Assembly (NCBI GenBank): GCA_024760905.1
Contig: CM045731.1
Coordinates: 47,402,501 to 47,466,500 of the forward strand
Reading direction: 5' to 3'
Length of the DNA: 64,000 nt
Source: Plotosus lineatus
Lineage: Eukaryota; Chordata; Actinopteri; Siluriformes; Plotosidae
Part shown: positions 10,671 through 22,948 of the stretch, in pieces
Layout: the number at the start of each line of letters is the position of its first letter
Position numbering within the stretch: position 1 is the stretch's first letter
The notes under the pieces: model-generated
What the model saw: only the letters and a program-made list of their open reading frames with translations
What the model was told of the DNA's origin: nothing
Databases searched by the model: none
Position numbers and translations under genes: made by a program

Positions 10671-12165
10671 AAAAAGCACAACATGGCAAGGCATACAAAA
10701 GAAATTGTCCAGGAGTCTTTTCTTCGGGCACCTTGTTCTATTCTGAGTGAGAGCTGTGCAAAGTGTCAGTGATACATTCATTACTAGAGAGAACAGGAAC
10801 AAAAATAATAAATCAGCAGGTTTTGGAAAGTCTATCATTAACATCACCTACTCAAAAGCATTGAATAGGGAAAAAAAATATATATACACACACACACGTT
10901 CAAAAGTCAGTAGACCACAAATAAAAAAGGCATCTATTTGAGGTAGATGTTTGATCCAAGTTAATGTTTTCAATTCACAAGATAGCATACGTACAATTTG
11001 AGGAGGAAAGGGGGCAGTAGGACCCAAAAAAAAAAGCCACTATTCAATTGTTTGTGAGTTCAAGTGATACATTACAAAAGAGGCATGTTTTAAACAGACA
11101 GCCATATCAACACAGCTTTCATGTATAAAATGAAGGTAACAGAAAACACTGTGCAGAGGAAGAGTAACAGCAAGCAAACAGCTCCCTGTTCGGTGATGTT
11201 CCAATTAATATACAAAAATTTTGGCTGCAATGTCGCGAAATAAAGTGCAGGGATTTCAGCGTTGTACTGGCCCTTCCATTGAAAAACCTGATCGAGTTTT
11301 CAAATAAAGTACGTTCAGTCCCACTTATGGGAATAAAGGCCCAATTGCAACATTAGATGCTTAATGGATTGATTTCTCAAACAATACTCTAAACCTACAT
11401 GTAAAAATATAGTATACTTTGGTCATAAACAAAAGGAACCTTCATAATATTGTGGACCCCCCCCCCCCCAAAAGCTATTAAGCCAGGCACCACATCGAGG
11501 CACTTAAATTATATTTTTGGTAGAGCAGATACATAGAAGCGACACTGCAATTCAATAAGTTAATATGAAATCTAGTTTCCAGTCACTTCAGTAGGCAAGT
11601 GTGGATATGAACAGAAACTTCAGCAAACTGTTATACAACCATTCTATACTACCCAGAATTAGCGGCAAAATAAAGGTGTCCTGGGTGTTTCTTCACGGAG
11701 CACAAGTTCAGCAAAACAGGAACGTGGGACTACAAGAGTAAGACTTAAAACACGATGGCAAGATTGTAGCCTACACCAATTTACTGTGAGATTCTGGTAA
11801 AACTGTACTTTACATCGTACGTTCTCACGAGTAGAACAGTTCTGGAAGATAGATATGTTCAAGTAAAACTTACATTCAACTTCTAGAAACATTACTGACA
11901 AATACCCGCATACATTAGTGGAAGGAGAAAAACAAAAAAATAAACAAACAAAAAAACTACAGTAGTTACATCAATTTTCAGATGACTTCCACAAAGCAAG
12001 ACATTGCTCGTATTTGAAGATTTTATACGACTTTGTAATAAAAAAAAGTCATAAAAGCAATACAAAACAAACAAACAAAAAAAACGGATTTGATTGTGCC
12101 TACTGAAAAGTTGATAGAAAAGTTATTCAAAAAAAAAAAAAAAAAGAAGAAACCTCAGTGTTCAC
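10440..12165 (-). other. sall4: sall4 3'UTR (predicted)
   Basis: About 1.7 kb of non-coding sequence from the stop codon to a predicted cleavage site. It contains several homopolymer runs (A runs on the plus strand at 12130-12145, 10645-10675 and 10528-10549, C run at 11459-11469) and no recognised interspersed repeat. The length is similar to mammalian SALL4 3'UTRs. The end is inferred from the poly(A) signal. Confidence 0.6.
10463..10468 (-). terminator. sall4: sall4 candidate poly(A) signal AATAAA
   Basis: On the minus strand an AATAAA is followed by a CA about 20 nt downstream and then a GT/T-rich stretch (10385-10440), the usual arrangement of a vertebrate cleavage site. It is the last good signal before the atp9a promoter. 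Confidence 0.55.
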
Positions 12166-12591
12166 CTAGTTCACTTTTCCCTCTTCCATAAAATGTGAAA
12201 ACTGTGATTTTACGACGCTCTCAGAGCCATTCTTTTCCATCTCACCAACTGTACCCGGAATAGCAGAATGCGAGTCAATCTTCATCAAGCTACCAGTGGT
12301 GCCAACCAAAGGGCCTCCGGCAAGACTTCCAGAAAGTGGGATTCCTCCATTCTGAATGACTGAAATTTCATTGGTTTTCATAGCCAGCCCATTCGAGAAA
12401 GCAGCAGCATACTGATTCCACACTGATTGGTCAAAGTTCATTGGTGAAGCGATCAAATCTTTTGAGGGCGGCAACACGTCTGGGATCATTTTAGGTTCAG
12501 CACCAATGGCCATCAATGACATAGGGTTATCAAAAGGCAAACGCTGCCCACGCCTTGTTGAATTATTCCACATGTGCGTTCCAACATGGAC
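12166..12591 (-). CDS. sall4: sall4 coding exon 4 and stop
   Basis: 426 nt. Starts VHVGTHMW, which completes the final C2H2 finger across the exon junction, and continues through [42 protein letters not shown] and [10 protein letters not shown] to a TAG at 12168-12166. The NEISVIQ block is a conserved spalt C-terminal signature. The acceptor is tttgtag at 12592. Confidence 0.94.
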   Translation of the reverse strand, partial: VHVGTHMWNNSTRRGQRLPFDNPMSLMAIGAEPKMIPDVLPPSKDLIASPMNFDQSVWNQYAAAFSNGLAMKTNEISVIQNGGIPLSGSLAGGPLVGTTGSLMKIDSHSAIPGTVGEMEKNGSESVVKSQFSHFMEEGKVN

Positions 12592-15500
12592 CTACAAATA
12601 AACAAACAGAATTCTGTCAGAAAGACAAATCCATAGCAAAATGCTCATGGAGACTTTTAAAAATAGTAAATAAAAATGACCAAATTGAAACCTAGAAAAT
12701 CACCTTGAGGTTTCCTTTTGTTGTAAAAGCCCTACCACAGATGGTACACACGAACGGTTTCTCTCCAGTGTGTGTACGTTCATGGATCTGCAATGCACTG
12801 GCCGAGGAAAAATTCTTCCCACACGCATTGCACAAGTGTTGCTTGGTAGAGCGACGAGAAGCACCCGAGTTGGGCGGCGGAGTTCCTGTTGCCGATGTCG
12901 ATTGTGAACTATGCTGATTATTGGCACCGACTGGATTCTCAGAAGAAATTGGCATTTCCAACTTAACCAGGCTTGGAGGCACCCTCATGAATGACATATG
13001 ACCAGCAGCTGTGAAGAAGGAGGACTTCGTTACCGAACAGATTTCACATAATTGAACCATGTATTGCAAACAGTAAATAAAAGCAGTTGAAATCAATTTA
13101 CCATACTCTCCATTGGAAAATGACAGACCAGGTTCTTCTTTAATGAACTTTGCATTGAGGCTGGAAGTCAAATCCAGGGCTCCATTTGTTTCACTAAAAT
13201 CTTCAGGGCCATCAGACTCTGCTCTGATAATTCCACCAACCGAATCATCAGGGTTTATGGAGTCTGGAGATTTTCCATGTCCGTTTTCCAACTGTTCATC
13301 CACTGGAGATGCGGACTGAAACGAAGCCGATTCTGATACAACAGGACTGCATCCATTCTTGAACTCCAGTCCTCCAGCAACAGACAGAGACTCTTTGGGC
13401 CCACTATCACTCTCAGATGCAGTACTGCTCTGTCGTTGAAAGTTCAGAGCAGATGTGAGGCTTTTCATATGGTTTTCTAGGGCAGTAATGCCAGTAAACA
13501 TGGCAGCTGAGCCACTGAACGACTGATCCGTTTTGTCAGCGTGTGGAGTAGGCTCCAAGGGGTTTGGATTCTCTCGATTATGAAAATCAACAGCCTGCTC
13601 CCCCATGCTCTCCTCAAGTCCTCTTGCATCAATGTTCTTCTCCGACATATTAGACTCCATTTCAGGGCCCTCATACTGATTCTCAAGCAATGGAGTGTTA
13701 GGGATTTGGCCACCCATATGCATTCGAATATGCTGCTGTAGCACCACAGCATTGGTAAACTTTTTTTGACAGATCGGGCAGGAGTGTTGCATTTTAAGGG
13801 GAGTATTTGTCCTGTGGACACCATAATGGGCCTTAAGATTACCCTTCGTGGAAAAGGCCCTGCCACATATCTTGCACTTGTAGGGTCGCTCACCTGTATG
13901 GGTACGGTAATGCATTTTAAGGGAACTTTGACAGCTCAGGATTCTGTGGCAGATCAGGCACTCATTGGGGTCACTGGTCTGGCTTTCTAGGCCATCAACC
14001 ATTTGCTGAAGCTTGGCTGTACCAGACCCATTTTCACCAGGGACATTGGTACCATTTATTGGCTGCAAGCTGGGCAGTGTGTCTGAGACTTCTTTGCTCT
14101 GGTCCAGTCCTACCTCATTATTGAGCATGCCTGAAGAAATGGATGCACCATCACTGCCAGACGAGGAGGGTCTCTGTGCATAGAGGTCTCCAGTCCCCGT
14201 CATGTCAAAAGACTTGAATCCCTGGAGCACTGATGAGTGGATACCTGTGGATGACAGCCCAAGCACAGGCTTGTTTTCTAAAATATTGGATTCTTCAAAG
14301 GGTAGGGACATGCCATAGGGAATGCCATTGCTTGTAGGAATGTTGTCCAGGTGCTCTGGTACAGGATGTGGATTCATCTTAATGTTTGGGTACTTGTCTT
14401 TGTGTCGTTGGAAATGCACTTTAAGGTTTCCTTTCGTTGTGAAACGGTTTCCACAAATGTTACATTTAAATGGTCTTTCCCCAGTGTGCGAGCGTAAATG
14501 GATCTGCAGGGCACTGTCATTCCCAAAGGTCTTTCCACAAAACTTGCACTTATGCTTGTAAATTTGCTCACTACCTCCATTCTTCAACTCAACTATTCCA
14601 GGCATCTTGGTTTTGCTTTTCTTGGAGGGATCCAGATTTGCTGCCATGTTGGTAAATGGACTCTGAAATGACATAACTGCTGGTGATTGCGGAAGTAAAG
14701 CTGGAAGTCTGTTTGCTAGATCTGGGAGCCCTTTGACGGGATCAGGTTTCAAGGGTATAGAACCAACAGTTCCACTAAGTGATGTGGAAATGCTTGTGCA
14801 CTGGGGTGGTTTACCTTGCTTGAGAACTTCCAAAGGCAAACTCTGTGTGTCTGTACGCTTTCCGATTAAAGCAGCAGCAGCAGAAATTTGCTGGGAAAGA
14901 TGTGTACCAAATGCCTTGAGTGGATCCACTGTGACCCCCAGTGCAGACTGATTGGGGGTCATCATGGCCACTTGGAGCCGAATCTGTTCAGTCATTTGGA
15001 GCTGATGCAACTGCTGTTTCTGAAGGTTGACCAATTGCTCAAGGATCATGGGTATCGCATGGAGATTATCCTGAGATGTTGGTGAAGGTGACTTCTGAGT
15101 AGATGAACTAGATGAATGCTGTGTTACAGCAACTCTCGTGCAAGGCATTGCTTCCAGAGTAACATTAGAGTCTTGCAATTTGGAAGCTGCCATGTAGCCA
15201 AGGTTGTTTGGCATATCCTCTGATTGTTTCGAGTCGCCATCAACATTTAAATCTAATGTATCCTCAGCAGTATCAGCAGGCTCGATGCTGTGCTTCGAGT
15301 GAGAATTACTGCTGGACATCCCATCAGTGTGATCACTTTGGAATTCAGGAGATTGTTGCGAGAACTCAAGTGGGATTTCACCCCCCTCCCCTTCCTTCAT
15401 AATGACCACCTGTTGACTCTTAGTACAGCTTCTCTCATGTTCAAGAAACTCCATTTCGTCAAAGAATTCAGCACAGCATTTTTCACAGACTTTCGTTTCC

Positions 15501-18001
15501 TCCATTCGACACCTTTTGATTTCCTTCCCATCCTCTGTGTGGACATCATGTTGAACCCCTGTACCAAAAGAACAGACACAGCAAGAGGGGGTAAGAGAGA
15601 AGGAGAAAAAAAAACCCCACACAAATTAGATCTAGATCAAGATGCATGTACATCATCATCATCATCATCCATTAAAATCAGAATCTCTTGCACACCATTA
15701 TGCACACAGGACTGACCACTGAGCAGTGTTTAATCAGACACTTTATGGCAAACATTAAAGATTTTCTGGTAAATAGAATACCAGTATTTTAATGCTGCAA
15801 GTCTGTTGGAGGCATTTTACATCGACGCTTTGTGCATCATCACAGCTGGAGCTTATCCCAGTTTCCATATTGTGAGGTGATTAGGAGTTCAACTCCTGGG
15901 TGGGAGCGTCCATTCCAGGTCACCCTCCCAGTACTCATTTATACTGTTGGGTGGACAGAGTCACAGCTGTGGGTAGGACCTTATTGTGGTGTCTATACAT
16001 TAAAGTACTGAAAACAAGGCAGTACTAATTTAAACCTGTCCGTCCAAACCCCCCCCACACACGTTATTTAACAAAGCCACAAAATGTATTTGTTTTATAA
16101 AAAGGTGGCCCTATGGTTGTTTAAAAGAAAAATGCCTAAATAACATCAATGGAATTAATCAAAAAAGGAGAAAAAAAAAATCATTTATAATCCATGGTAT
16201 TTTTTTTTTTTAAACAAGGATACAAAAGACATGAATTTGGTTTGTACAACAGGTTTGCAAGAGAATTGTCCAGCACAAGTCTGAGATGTTGGATTTGAAA
16301 ACTTCAAACTCCTTAATTTAAAAAGTTATGGTGATTTAACCAACAGAGACTAGTGTTTGAACATCTATTGCATATCTACACAAGTTTTGCATGACTTTAA
16401 TTTATTTTTTAAAAACCAACTAATGTTTTTTTTTTTTAAACTAGCTCACTAATGTACAGTATGCATCATGCCAATTTTCTGTAATAAATAAAGATTTAGA
16501 ATAAACCTTCTGTCTAGCCAGTTAACCCTTTGTTTTCAACCCACTTGTCCAAATGTTTCCCCATTTTATATGGAGGGGGGAAAAAAAAAAAAAAGTCCAT
16601 TAACATTACAGCAAAGAAACAAACAAACAAAAAAAAGCTGATCAATTGCTCACAGGGTTTTTGGGTTTTATTGTTCATAAAAACTAGAAACCAAACAAGT
16701 AGCTGCTAGTGTTACAGGAAAGGAAACAAAATGGCGTCACAATGCTCTCCTTAAATAAACAAACTTAGTAACTTGTGAAAGAAGCATATACTCTGAAATT
16801 GATTAGGCTTCGGTCAATTCATACTAAATATCAAAAACGTATATTTTAAAAAAAAAAATGCATGTTGGGAGGTGGGCGAGTAGTTTATAATCACTATTTA
16901 GCCTATTTAATATTGAAATTAAGATAAACAAGACCCAAATAAATTAGGCTTGGGTGCCTTCGTGATTATATATTCAAAATCCATGATAATTTCGAGCCGA
17001 TTAATAAAATATGTATAAATTAAGCAAAACGATGGCAATTAGCAAAGCTTGAGGACTCATTTAACATGCAACAATGAACTAGGCAGCAAAATAACCAACT
17101 CGTCACCACCAGGGGGCGCCTTTTTAAAGCATTATAGTCAATGGTCACATTGACCCAAATTGCATGATTATGGTCTATGGTCCATAATTTTTTTTTAATC
17201 ATTTAAAAAATGTCTTTATAATATAATACCGTACATGCAATTTAACGCTTTAGATCCAGGAGCTTTTCTGTTGATGTTACAGTTATTAGGAAGGTAGTGT
17301 AAATTGGGTCAACCTGAGCAGAGATCATGCAGTGGTTCTACAGATTACATATGTGAACAGCTATTGACCCCCCCACACACACCTCCTCCACTGATACCCC
17401 CCATCCCCCAACGCCGAAAAGCTTAAATAAACTCATGCATTGGAAAAGAAGTGGGGGGTTTATTGCTTTTGTGGCAGGTTTGTTTTTTTGAATCAAGTTT
17501 CATGAGTAAACCTGTTGATCTCCTTTTTGTTTTGTTTCGATCACTTACTCATAAAATGTACAGAAATGAAGCGTGTCGGATATGGAATTTTACTGGTAAA
17601 CACCAAAAGGAGAAAACTTTTTTTTTTTCCCACCTCTATTTGATTTTTGACCACATGAGCATCAGTGCAGTGTCCGAGATAAAAGTTGGAGAGAAAACCT
17701 GAGTACGAGTTCCTTTAGAAATGATTGGGGGGTATCTGTGTGATATTAAAATGTTAAAATAACCCCAGAACCTTTTCATGGATTCCCTCCCTTCCTTCTT
17801 GGAAAGTGCAAAATGATCCCAAAAAAAAAAAAAAAATTTTTTTTCGACCAATAATGAACTGAAATATTTTAATATCAATATTAGACAAAACTCATTTATA
17901 ATATTAATTATGAAAAAGTTATCCAGCAATAGTAATTTTACATATTAATATAGATATTTATTTTATAAATAAAAAAAAAAATACTACAAGCATCATGTAT
18001 G

Positions 18002-18036
<35 letters not shown>

Positions 18037-18244
18037 GAGCTTCAAAACTTTAAAAACGGGACCAGAAAAAAAAAATTAACAAGTTTAATATTCGGCTACA
18101 ACAACAACAATAAACATGTTTTAAAAAAAAATCAAATATAATACATCCCAATTTTTGTGCAATGTCCCAGCTCTTACCATTGTGTGTTGAAGCGGGTTCC
18201 TCCGAGTTGATGTGCTGCGGTTTGGACTGCTTGCGTCGCGACAT
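12166..18244 (-). CDS. sall4: sall4, spalt-like zinc-finger transcription factor 4 (four coding exons)
   Basis: Nuclear DNA-binding repressor of the spalt family, known for roles in pluripotency, germ cells, limb/fin and heart development. Joined exons 18244-18178, 15558-13102, 13008-12704 and 12591-12166 give 1084 aa (human about 1053). Features: [12 protein letters not shown] at residues 1-12, the family's NuRD-recruiting motif; a C2HC finger (Cys47, Cys50, His63, Cys67); a Gln-rich segment at about 195-222; a C2H2 pair at about 357-408; a triple cluster at about 556-638; a C2H2 pair at about 896-949. The SALL1/3-type pair between the last two clusters is absent, which with the HINSEE and [13 protein letters not shown] segments points to SALL4. 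IKEEP and VKLE resemble sumoylation sites. Splice phases all fit (1, 1, 0). A TAG lies in frame 9 nt before the start. SALL1 or SALL3 is unlikely. Confidence 0.95.
12704..13008 (-). CDS. sall4: sall4 coding exon 3
   Basis: 305 nt, from [20 protein letters not shown] to the start of the last zinc finger linker (TTKGNLK). It contains [24 protein letters not shown] and most of the next finger. The acceptor is cttcttcacag at 13009; the donor AAG|gtgatt is at 12703. If intron 3 (112 nt) is retained, the frame reaches a stop after only V-I-F. Confidence 0.93.
13102..15558 (-). CDS. sall4: sall4 coding exon 2 (large exon)
   Basis: 2457 nt carrying the C2HC finger, Ser-rich and Gln-rich segments, the first C2H2 pair, the triple cluster and the GALDLTSS...FIKEEP stretch. 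The acceptor follows a long pyrimidine tract and ends tacag at 15559. The donor is TATG|gtaaat at 13101. The single large exon is typical of spalt genes. The frame stays open through intron 2 as well. Confidence 0.95.
15559..18177 (-). other. sall4: sall4 intron 1
   Basis: 2619 bp, AT-rich with many short A and T runs. It holds one SINE-C fragment (15838-15990), a short (AAT)n tract at 18005-18036 and a (CAT/ATC)n tract at 15653-15669. The remainder shows no recognisable repeat, so regulatory elements are possible but unproven. Confidence 0.8.
15838..15990 (-). mobile_element. SINE-C internal fragment in sall4 intron 1
   Basis: Reverse orientation. Matches the middle of the other SINE-C copies (gcttatcccagtttccatat, gttcaactcctgg, tatactgttgggtggacaga). 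Both ends are lost and the copy is more diverged than the others, so it is probably older. Confidence 0.65.
18178..18244 (-). CDS. sall4: sall4 coding exon 1
   Basis: 22 codons plus one base, encoding the repressor motif followed by [10 protein letters not shown]. The donor is AATG|gtaagagc (gt at 18177-18176). The ATG has G at -3. The in-frame TAG at 18253-18251 shows that the reading frame cannot extend upstream, which fixes this start. Confidence 0.95.
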
Positions 18245-18560
18245 TGCAGCCTACACCTCCACCACCATCAGGGGCAAATAGTACCACGCGTTACTCTTTC
18301 GCCTGAGTAAATTCTCCAGGTCGGCAGAAATTAGCCCTTCAAGTAGAAATGCGCATGTCAAAGTAATTATTATTATCAATAATGCATTGCGATTTATCAT
18401 GGTGCCCTGACAGCTGATTGGCTCCAGTCCAAGTGCTTGCACATTATTCAAATAGGTTTCATTGATGAGGAACGCACGGCGCGATGAGGGGGCGGGAGTA
18501 CAGACTGGGAAAAGCCAATCAAAGTTCGGGGGCGTGCTGGGAAGCTGAAGAGAAAAAAGC
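18245..18560 (-). promoter_or_regulatory. sall4: Probable sall4 promoter and 5'UTR
   Basis: CpG-richer than its surroundings. On the minus strand a CCAAT box lies at 18416-18420; on the plus strand there is a CCAAT at 18514-18518 and a GC box (GGGGGCGGG) at 18488-18496. No clear TATA box. The transcription start cannot be placed from sequence alone. Confidence 0.5.
18251..18451 (-). other. Possible upstream ORF of sall4 (66 codons)
   Basis: An ATG at 18451 opens a frame that ends at TAG 18253-18251, 6 nt before the sall4 ATG and in the same frame. The product has no recognised homology. It matters only if transcription starts above 18451; then reinitiation would be needed to reach the sall4 start. 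Confidence 0.25.
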
Positions 18561-18920
18561 AGTGCAGGCGTGGATTAAAAATCAGAAAGAGATGTGTGTG
18601 TATGTGTGTGTTTTTATAATTATTATAAATCAGTGGGATATATGAAGTTAGTCACCACACTGAGATTCAGAATGAACATCGCAGTGATCCAATGGGGCAC
18701 ATTAAATATCCAAACAAAATCCTTTTAATCATAATTAATAAATACAATATGCTTAAAATGTATTAATTATGTATATTTTGGGGGATATAAAAAGCACCAT
18801 TTAGCAGCTTATTTATACAAAATACAGTTTGATTTTACAAAATCTCTTTATTTTACAGAAGATTACATGTTTTCGCAGACTGCTGAAATGTGTGATTTAA
18901 CATGCACACACCATTATTTA

Positions 18921-18925
18921 TACTC

Positions 18926-18991
<66 letters not shown>

Positions 18992-19036
18992 GCGCACGCA
19001 TACACACACACACACACACACACACACTTTGATCTT

Positions 19037-19099
<63 letters not shown>

Positions 19100-19149
19100 A
19101 CATGCTTTGATATCTCTCTTTCTTACACATACACTTTAATATCTCTCTC

Positions 19150-19204
<55 letters not shown>
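18921..19204. repeat. Compound (CT)n/(CA)n microsatellite
   Basis: Alternating blocks of CT/TCTC and CA: three CT-CA cycles in 280 bp, the last CA block about 50 bp. Confidence 0.95.
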
Positions 19205-19208
<4 letters not shown>

Positions 19209-19770
19209 AAAACTATCTTCAGATCTGATCAGATTGAGACTACAAAAGTAAAAAAAAATAGTATTGAAAGTAATAAAAACAATTTATATTGTTGTTGTTG
19301 TTCTCTAAAGTACAGAAATCTTAACTGCACCAGCCAAGCAAACAATTTTTGCCCCCTAAAATAACATATAAAAGAAAGAAAAGATGTGCAGTTCATTTTA
19401 AATTGTGAATATTAAAAAAAGACACCAGTTCGTTTTTACAGTCTGGGGTTAAAGTCAAATCCTTTCGTGCGTCACCATCCTTTGATTTAAATATGAAAAT
19501 CAATGTTAAAGCTGTTGTCATCATTGTAAGGTGATTCTGGACCAAGGTCTTTATGTGTGAAATATTGAATTCAAAAAGAACCCATCAGCTAAAAATCTAA
19601 CAAACATATACAAATAGTCAATCAATGTGTAGAGTAAAAATGTTCAAACATCTATGAGTGGTTCATTGATCATCACAGTATCCTTATCACATGTCTCAAC
19701 TAGATCAAATATGGAGGTTGATTTTTAGTTCATGTTACTCTATCAAACACAAAGACCACAATGGACTTTG
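19205..19770. other. Non-coding, no recognised repeat
   Basis: Upstream of sall4. AT-rich sequence without ORFs or known elements. Confidence 0.5.
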
Positions 19771-19773
19771 GTC

Positions 19774-19775
19774 AA

Positions 19776-19858
<83 letters not shown>
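19774..19858. repeat. (TA)n microsatellite
   Basis: About 43 TA units, flanked by non-repetitive sequence. Confidence 0.95.
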
Positions 19859-19860
<2 letters not shown>

Positions 19861-20451
19861 TGGATTTTGAGGTTTTTATAAAATCAGAGTAAATTTGCAT
19901 TTCACTGTTAGCCTTATTTCTTTATGGTCCATAAAAAGCTTGGACTGTGAATAAAATCCCACAATGTCTGGTTGAAACTGGACAGGGATTTTAATCCTTG
20001 AACCCCCGCTCACGTTTGCCTAATGTGAGAGTGGTAAATGCTCAGGGAGTGAGAAGGAATTTACTGCCTTCCTCAATAGATGGCCCAGCCATTACCAATA
20101 CACCTCTCTGTCAATTGTTTATGTCTTACACTATCACAAAGTAGAGTAATGGTCCTAAAGTCTATTGAGATAGGAAATAAAACTTAGCTATTTCACACAC
20201 AATGTTCACGCCTGCATCTGGTAAAGGTAAAGAACTAAAGTAATTTTACATTTGATAGGATGATTTGATTTGAAGATCTGTGCATGTATTAATATGAGTG
20301 AAATTTTACATATTAGATGGTTGAGAAAATGTATTCAGGATGAAAATAAATTTTGATCAATTTTATACTTTTCTGGCAGTCACCTATCATCATCATCATC
20401 ATCATTAAAAATGATAATTATTATTATTATTATTAATATAATGACAGTTAC

Positions 20452-20454
<3 letters not shown>
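19859..20454. other. Non-coding, no recognised repeat
   Basis: Includes a short (ATC)n at about 20388-20404. Otherwise unassigned. Confidence 0.5.

Positions 20455-20528
<74 letters not shown>
20455..20528. repeat. (TA)n microsatellite
   Basis: About 36 TA units. Confidence 0.95.
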
Positions 20529-20533
<5 letters not shown>

Positions 20534-20689
20534 TCTATTATTGCTATTATTATTTATTTTTTAAATCCCACTACTGTAGAGCCCTAAAAGTGATGTAAGA
20601 TGTATTATTCTATTGTATTCTGTTCTGTTCTTTGATTTTTTTTTTTGCAACATAAATGTAAAGTACGTATTACACAATTACAGTGTATG

Positions 20690-21640
<951 letters not shown>

Positions 21641-21644
21641 ATGA

Positions 21645-21885
21645 AACCGCTTAATTCTAATTAGCGTTGCTCAGAGGCTGGTGCCCTTCGCAGTCAACTT
21701 TGGGTGAGGGTGGGGTATACTCGAGACAGCTCACAGGCAACTGAAGGGTCAACATACAGAACCATTCACATTCACACTCACACCTAGAGGCAATTTGGAG
21801 CAGCCAATTGGGGTGAGAGAGGAAACCAGAGGACCAGGAGGAAACCCAGGAAAGGGTGGACATGCTAACCACTGCACCAGTGAGA
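21645..21885 (-). mobile_element. SINE-B copy
   Basis: Reverse orientation: tail aaccgcttaattctaattag, middle cacctagaggcaatttggag, head remnant catgctaaccactgcaccag. Followed by (CA)n. Confidence 0.75.
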
Positions 21886-21892
21886 CCCCCCC

Positions 21893-21926
<34 letters not shown>

Positions 21927-21958
21927 AAAGCTTCTGCCAAATGCTGTAAATGTAAAGA

Positions 21959-22946
21959 CAGTACTGTGCAAAAGTCTTAGGCACCCTATTTTTTTCTATA
22001 AACTTTGATACAGTTAGTACAAAAAACACATTAGATGACTTAACATTAGTTTTCAAGCACAAAATGAAATGTGACATAAAAACAAATGTTAGTACAGTAT
22101 GGTAATAAAGAAAGCATCATATTACATATAAGAGATGACTTTTCAGAAAAAAAATATAATGCAGGCTGCTGTAATTTACATACAAATGAAGAATCAAGTG
22201 TGAAAGACAACATTTCCAAAAGACTGGGACTGGTTTTGTAAGAAACCCGGTATATACTGTACTTGTAAAACTGCACAAACTGGGCCTGACGCTATTCTAT
22301 TTTTTAACAAAAGTCATTATCATACCTAACAATGCAATGCCATGAGAGTGGTACCCAGCAAATGAAAAATCCAGGTTACGAAAAACATTTTCCAAATTTT
22401 TTTGTCTCTGCATACGAAACAAGTTCTCCTTACGAAACACGCCAAACGCGCAATTCAAACATTCAACTGCGCCATTTCAAACATTCAAACAATGCACGAC
22501 CTGCTCTCCCATTGGCTATCTCCCAACATCCCGCCCCGCTGGCCTCCTATTGGCTAGGAGGGATGATGCAGCTCCCTTGAGCAGCAGCTTGTTTCATGAG
22601 TTTTTCGAGTGTGCTCATTGCAACTTTTTTTTTTTTGGCTCAGGCTTTTAACCTTCATAAACATTTGTAAGATTATAACTCTGCGAAGAAGACATGGTCA
22701 ACACGAAGGAAGTACCTTAAAAGGTATGCTTTTATAATTTTTAAAGGGTAGTATTGGGGGCCTTGGAAAGAATCACACGTTTTACATGTAAAATGCGGTT
22801 CTATTTACGAAAAATCGAGGTTACGAAAAAGGCTCTGGAAGGGATTATTTTCGTAAAGTGAGGTACCACTGTATTTATATGTAAATATGAGGCATCTTTG
22901 TTCTACACCATTCCTTTGTTTGTACCAAAACCTTTGCACAATACTG
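21959..22946. mobile_element. Non-autonomous Tc1-like element, carrying a nested pogo-type MITE
   Basis: Terminal inverted repeats CAGTACTGTGCAAAAG (21959 on) and, from the other strand, CAGTATTGTGCAAAGG (22946 inward), with TA after the right end. No transposase frame remains. A second element (22346-22870) is inserted inside. Confidence 0.65.
22346..22870. mobile_element. pogo/Tigger-type MITE
   Basis: Ends gagtggtaccc at left and, inverted, CAGTGGTACCTCACTTTACG at right, followed by TA. The internal sequence (gagtgtgctcattgcaac, ggctcaggcttttaacctt) is shared in the opposite orientation with the element at 61676-62789, so this is a deletion derivative of the same family. Confidence 0.7.
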
Positions 22947-22948
22947 TA

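Noticed and set aside
11459..11469. Assembly gap marker or sequencing artefact at the C run in the sall4 3'UTR
   Set aside because: Homopolymer runs of similar length occur throughout the window in unrelated places; nothing else indicates a misjoin.
12692..15622. Single 976-aa open frame read as one uninterrupted sall4 exon
   Set aside because: The first about 22 residues lie upstream of a strong splice acceptor at 15559, the frame includes intron 2, and it ends inside intron 3. The four-exon model joins in phase and matches the family at every junction.
18921..19204. CRISPR-like regular repeat array
   Set aside because: Units are dinucleotide tracts without spacers. The genome is vertebrate.
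18867..19228. Frames of alternating Leu-Ser and His-Thr residues
   Set aside because: They are translations of (CT)n and (CA)n microsatellites, as are the similar frames at 20613-20936, 34066-34924, 40113-40741 and 49497-49973.
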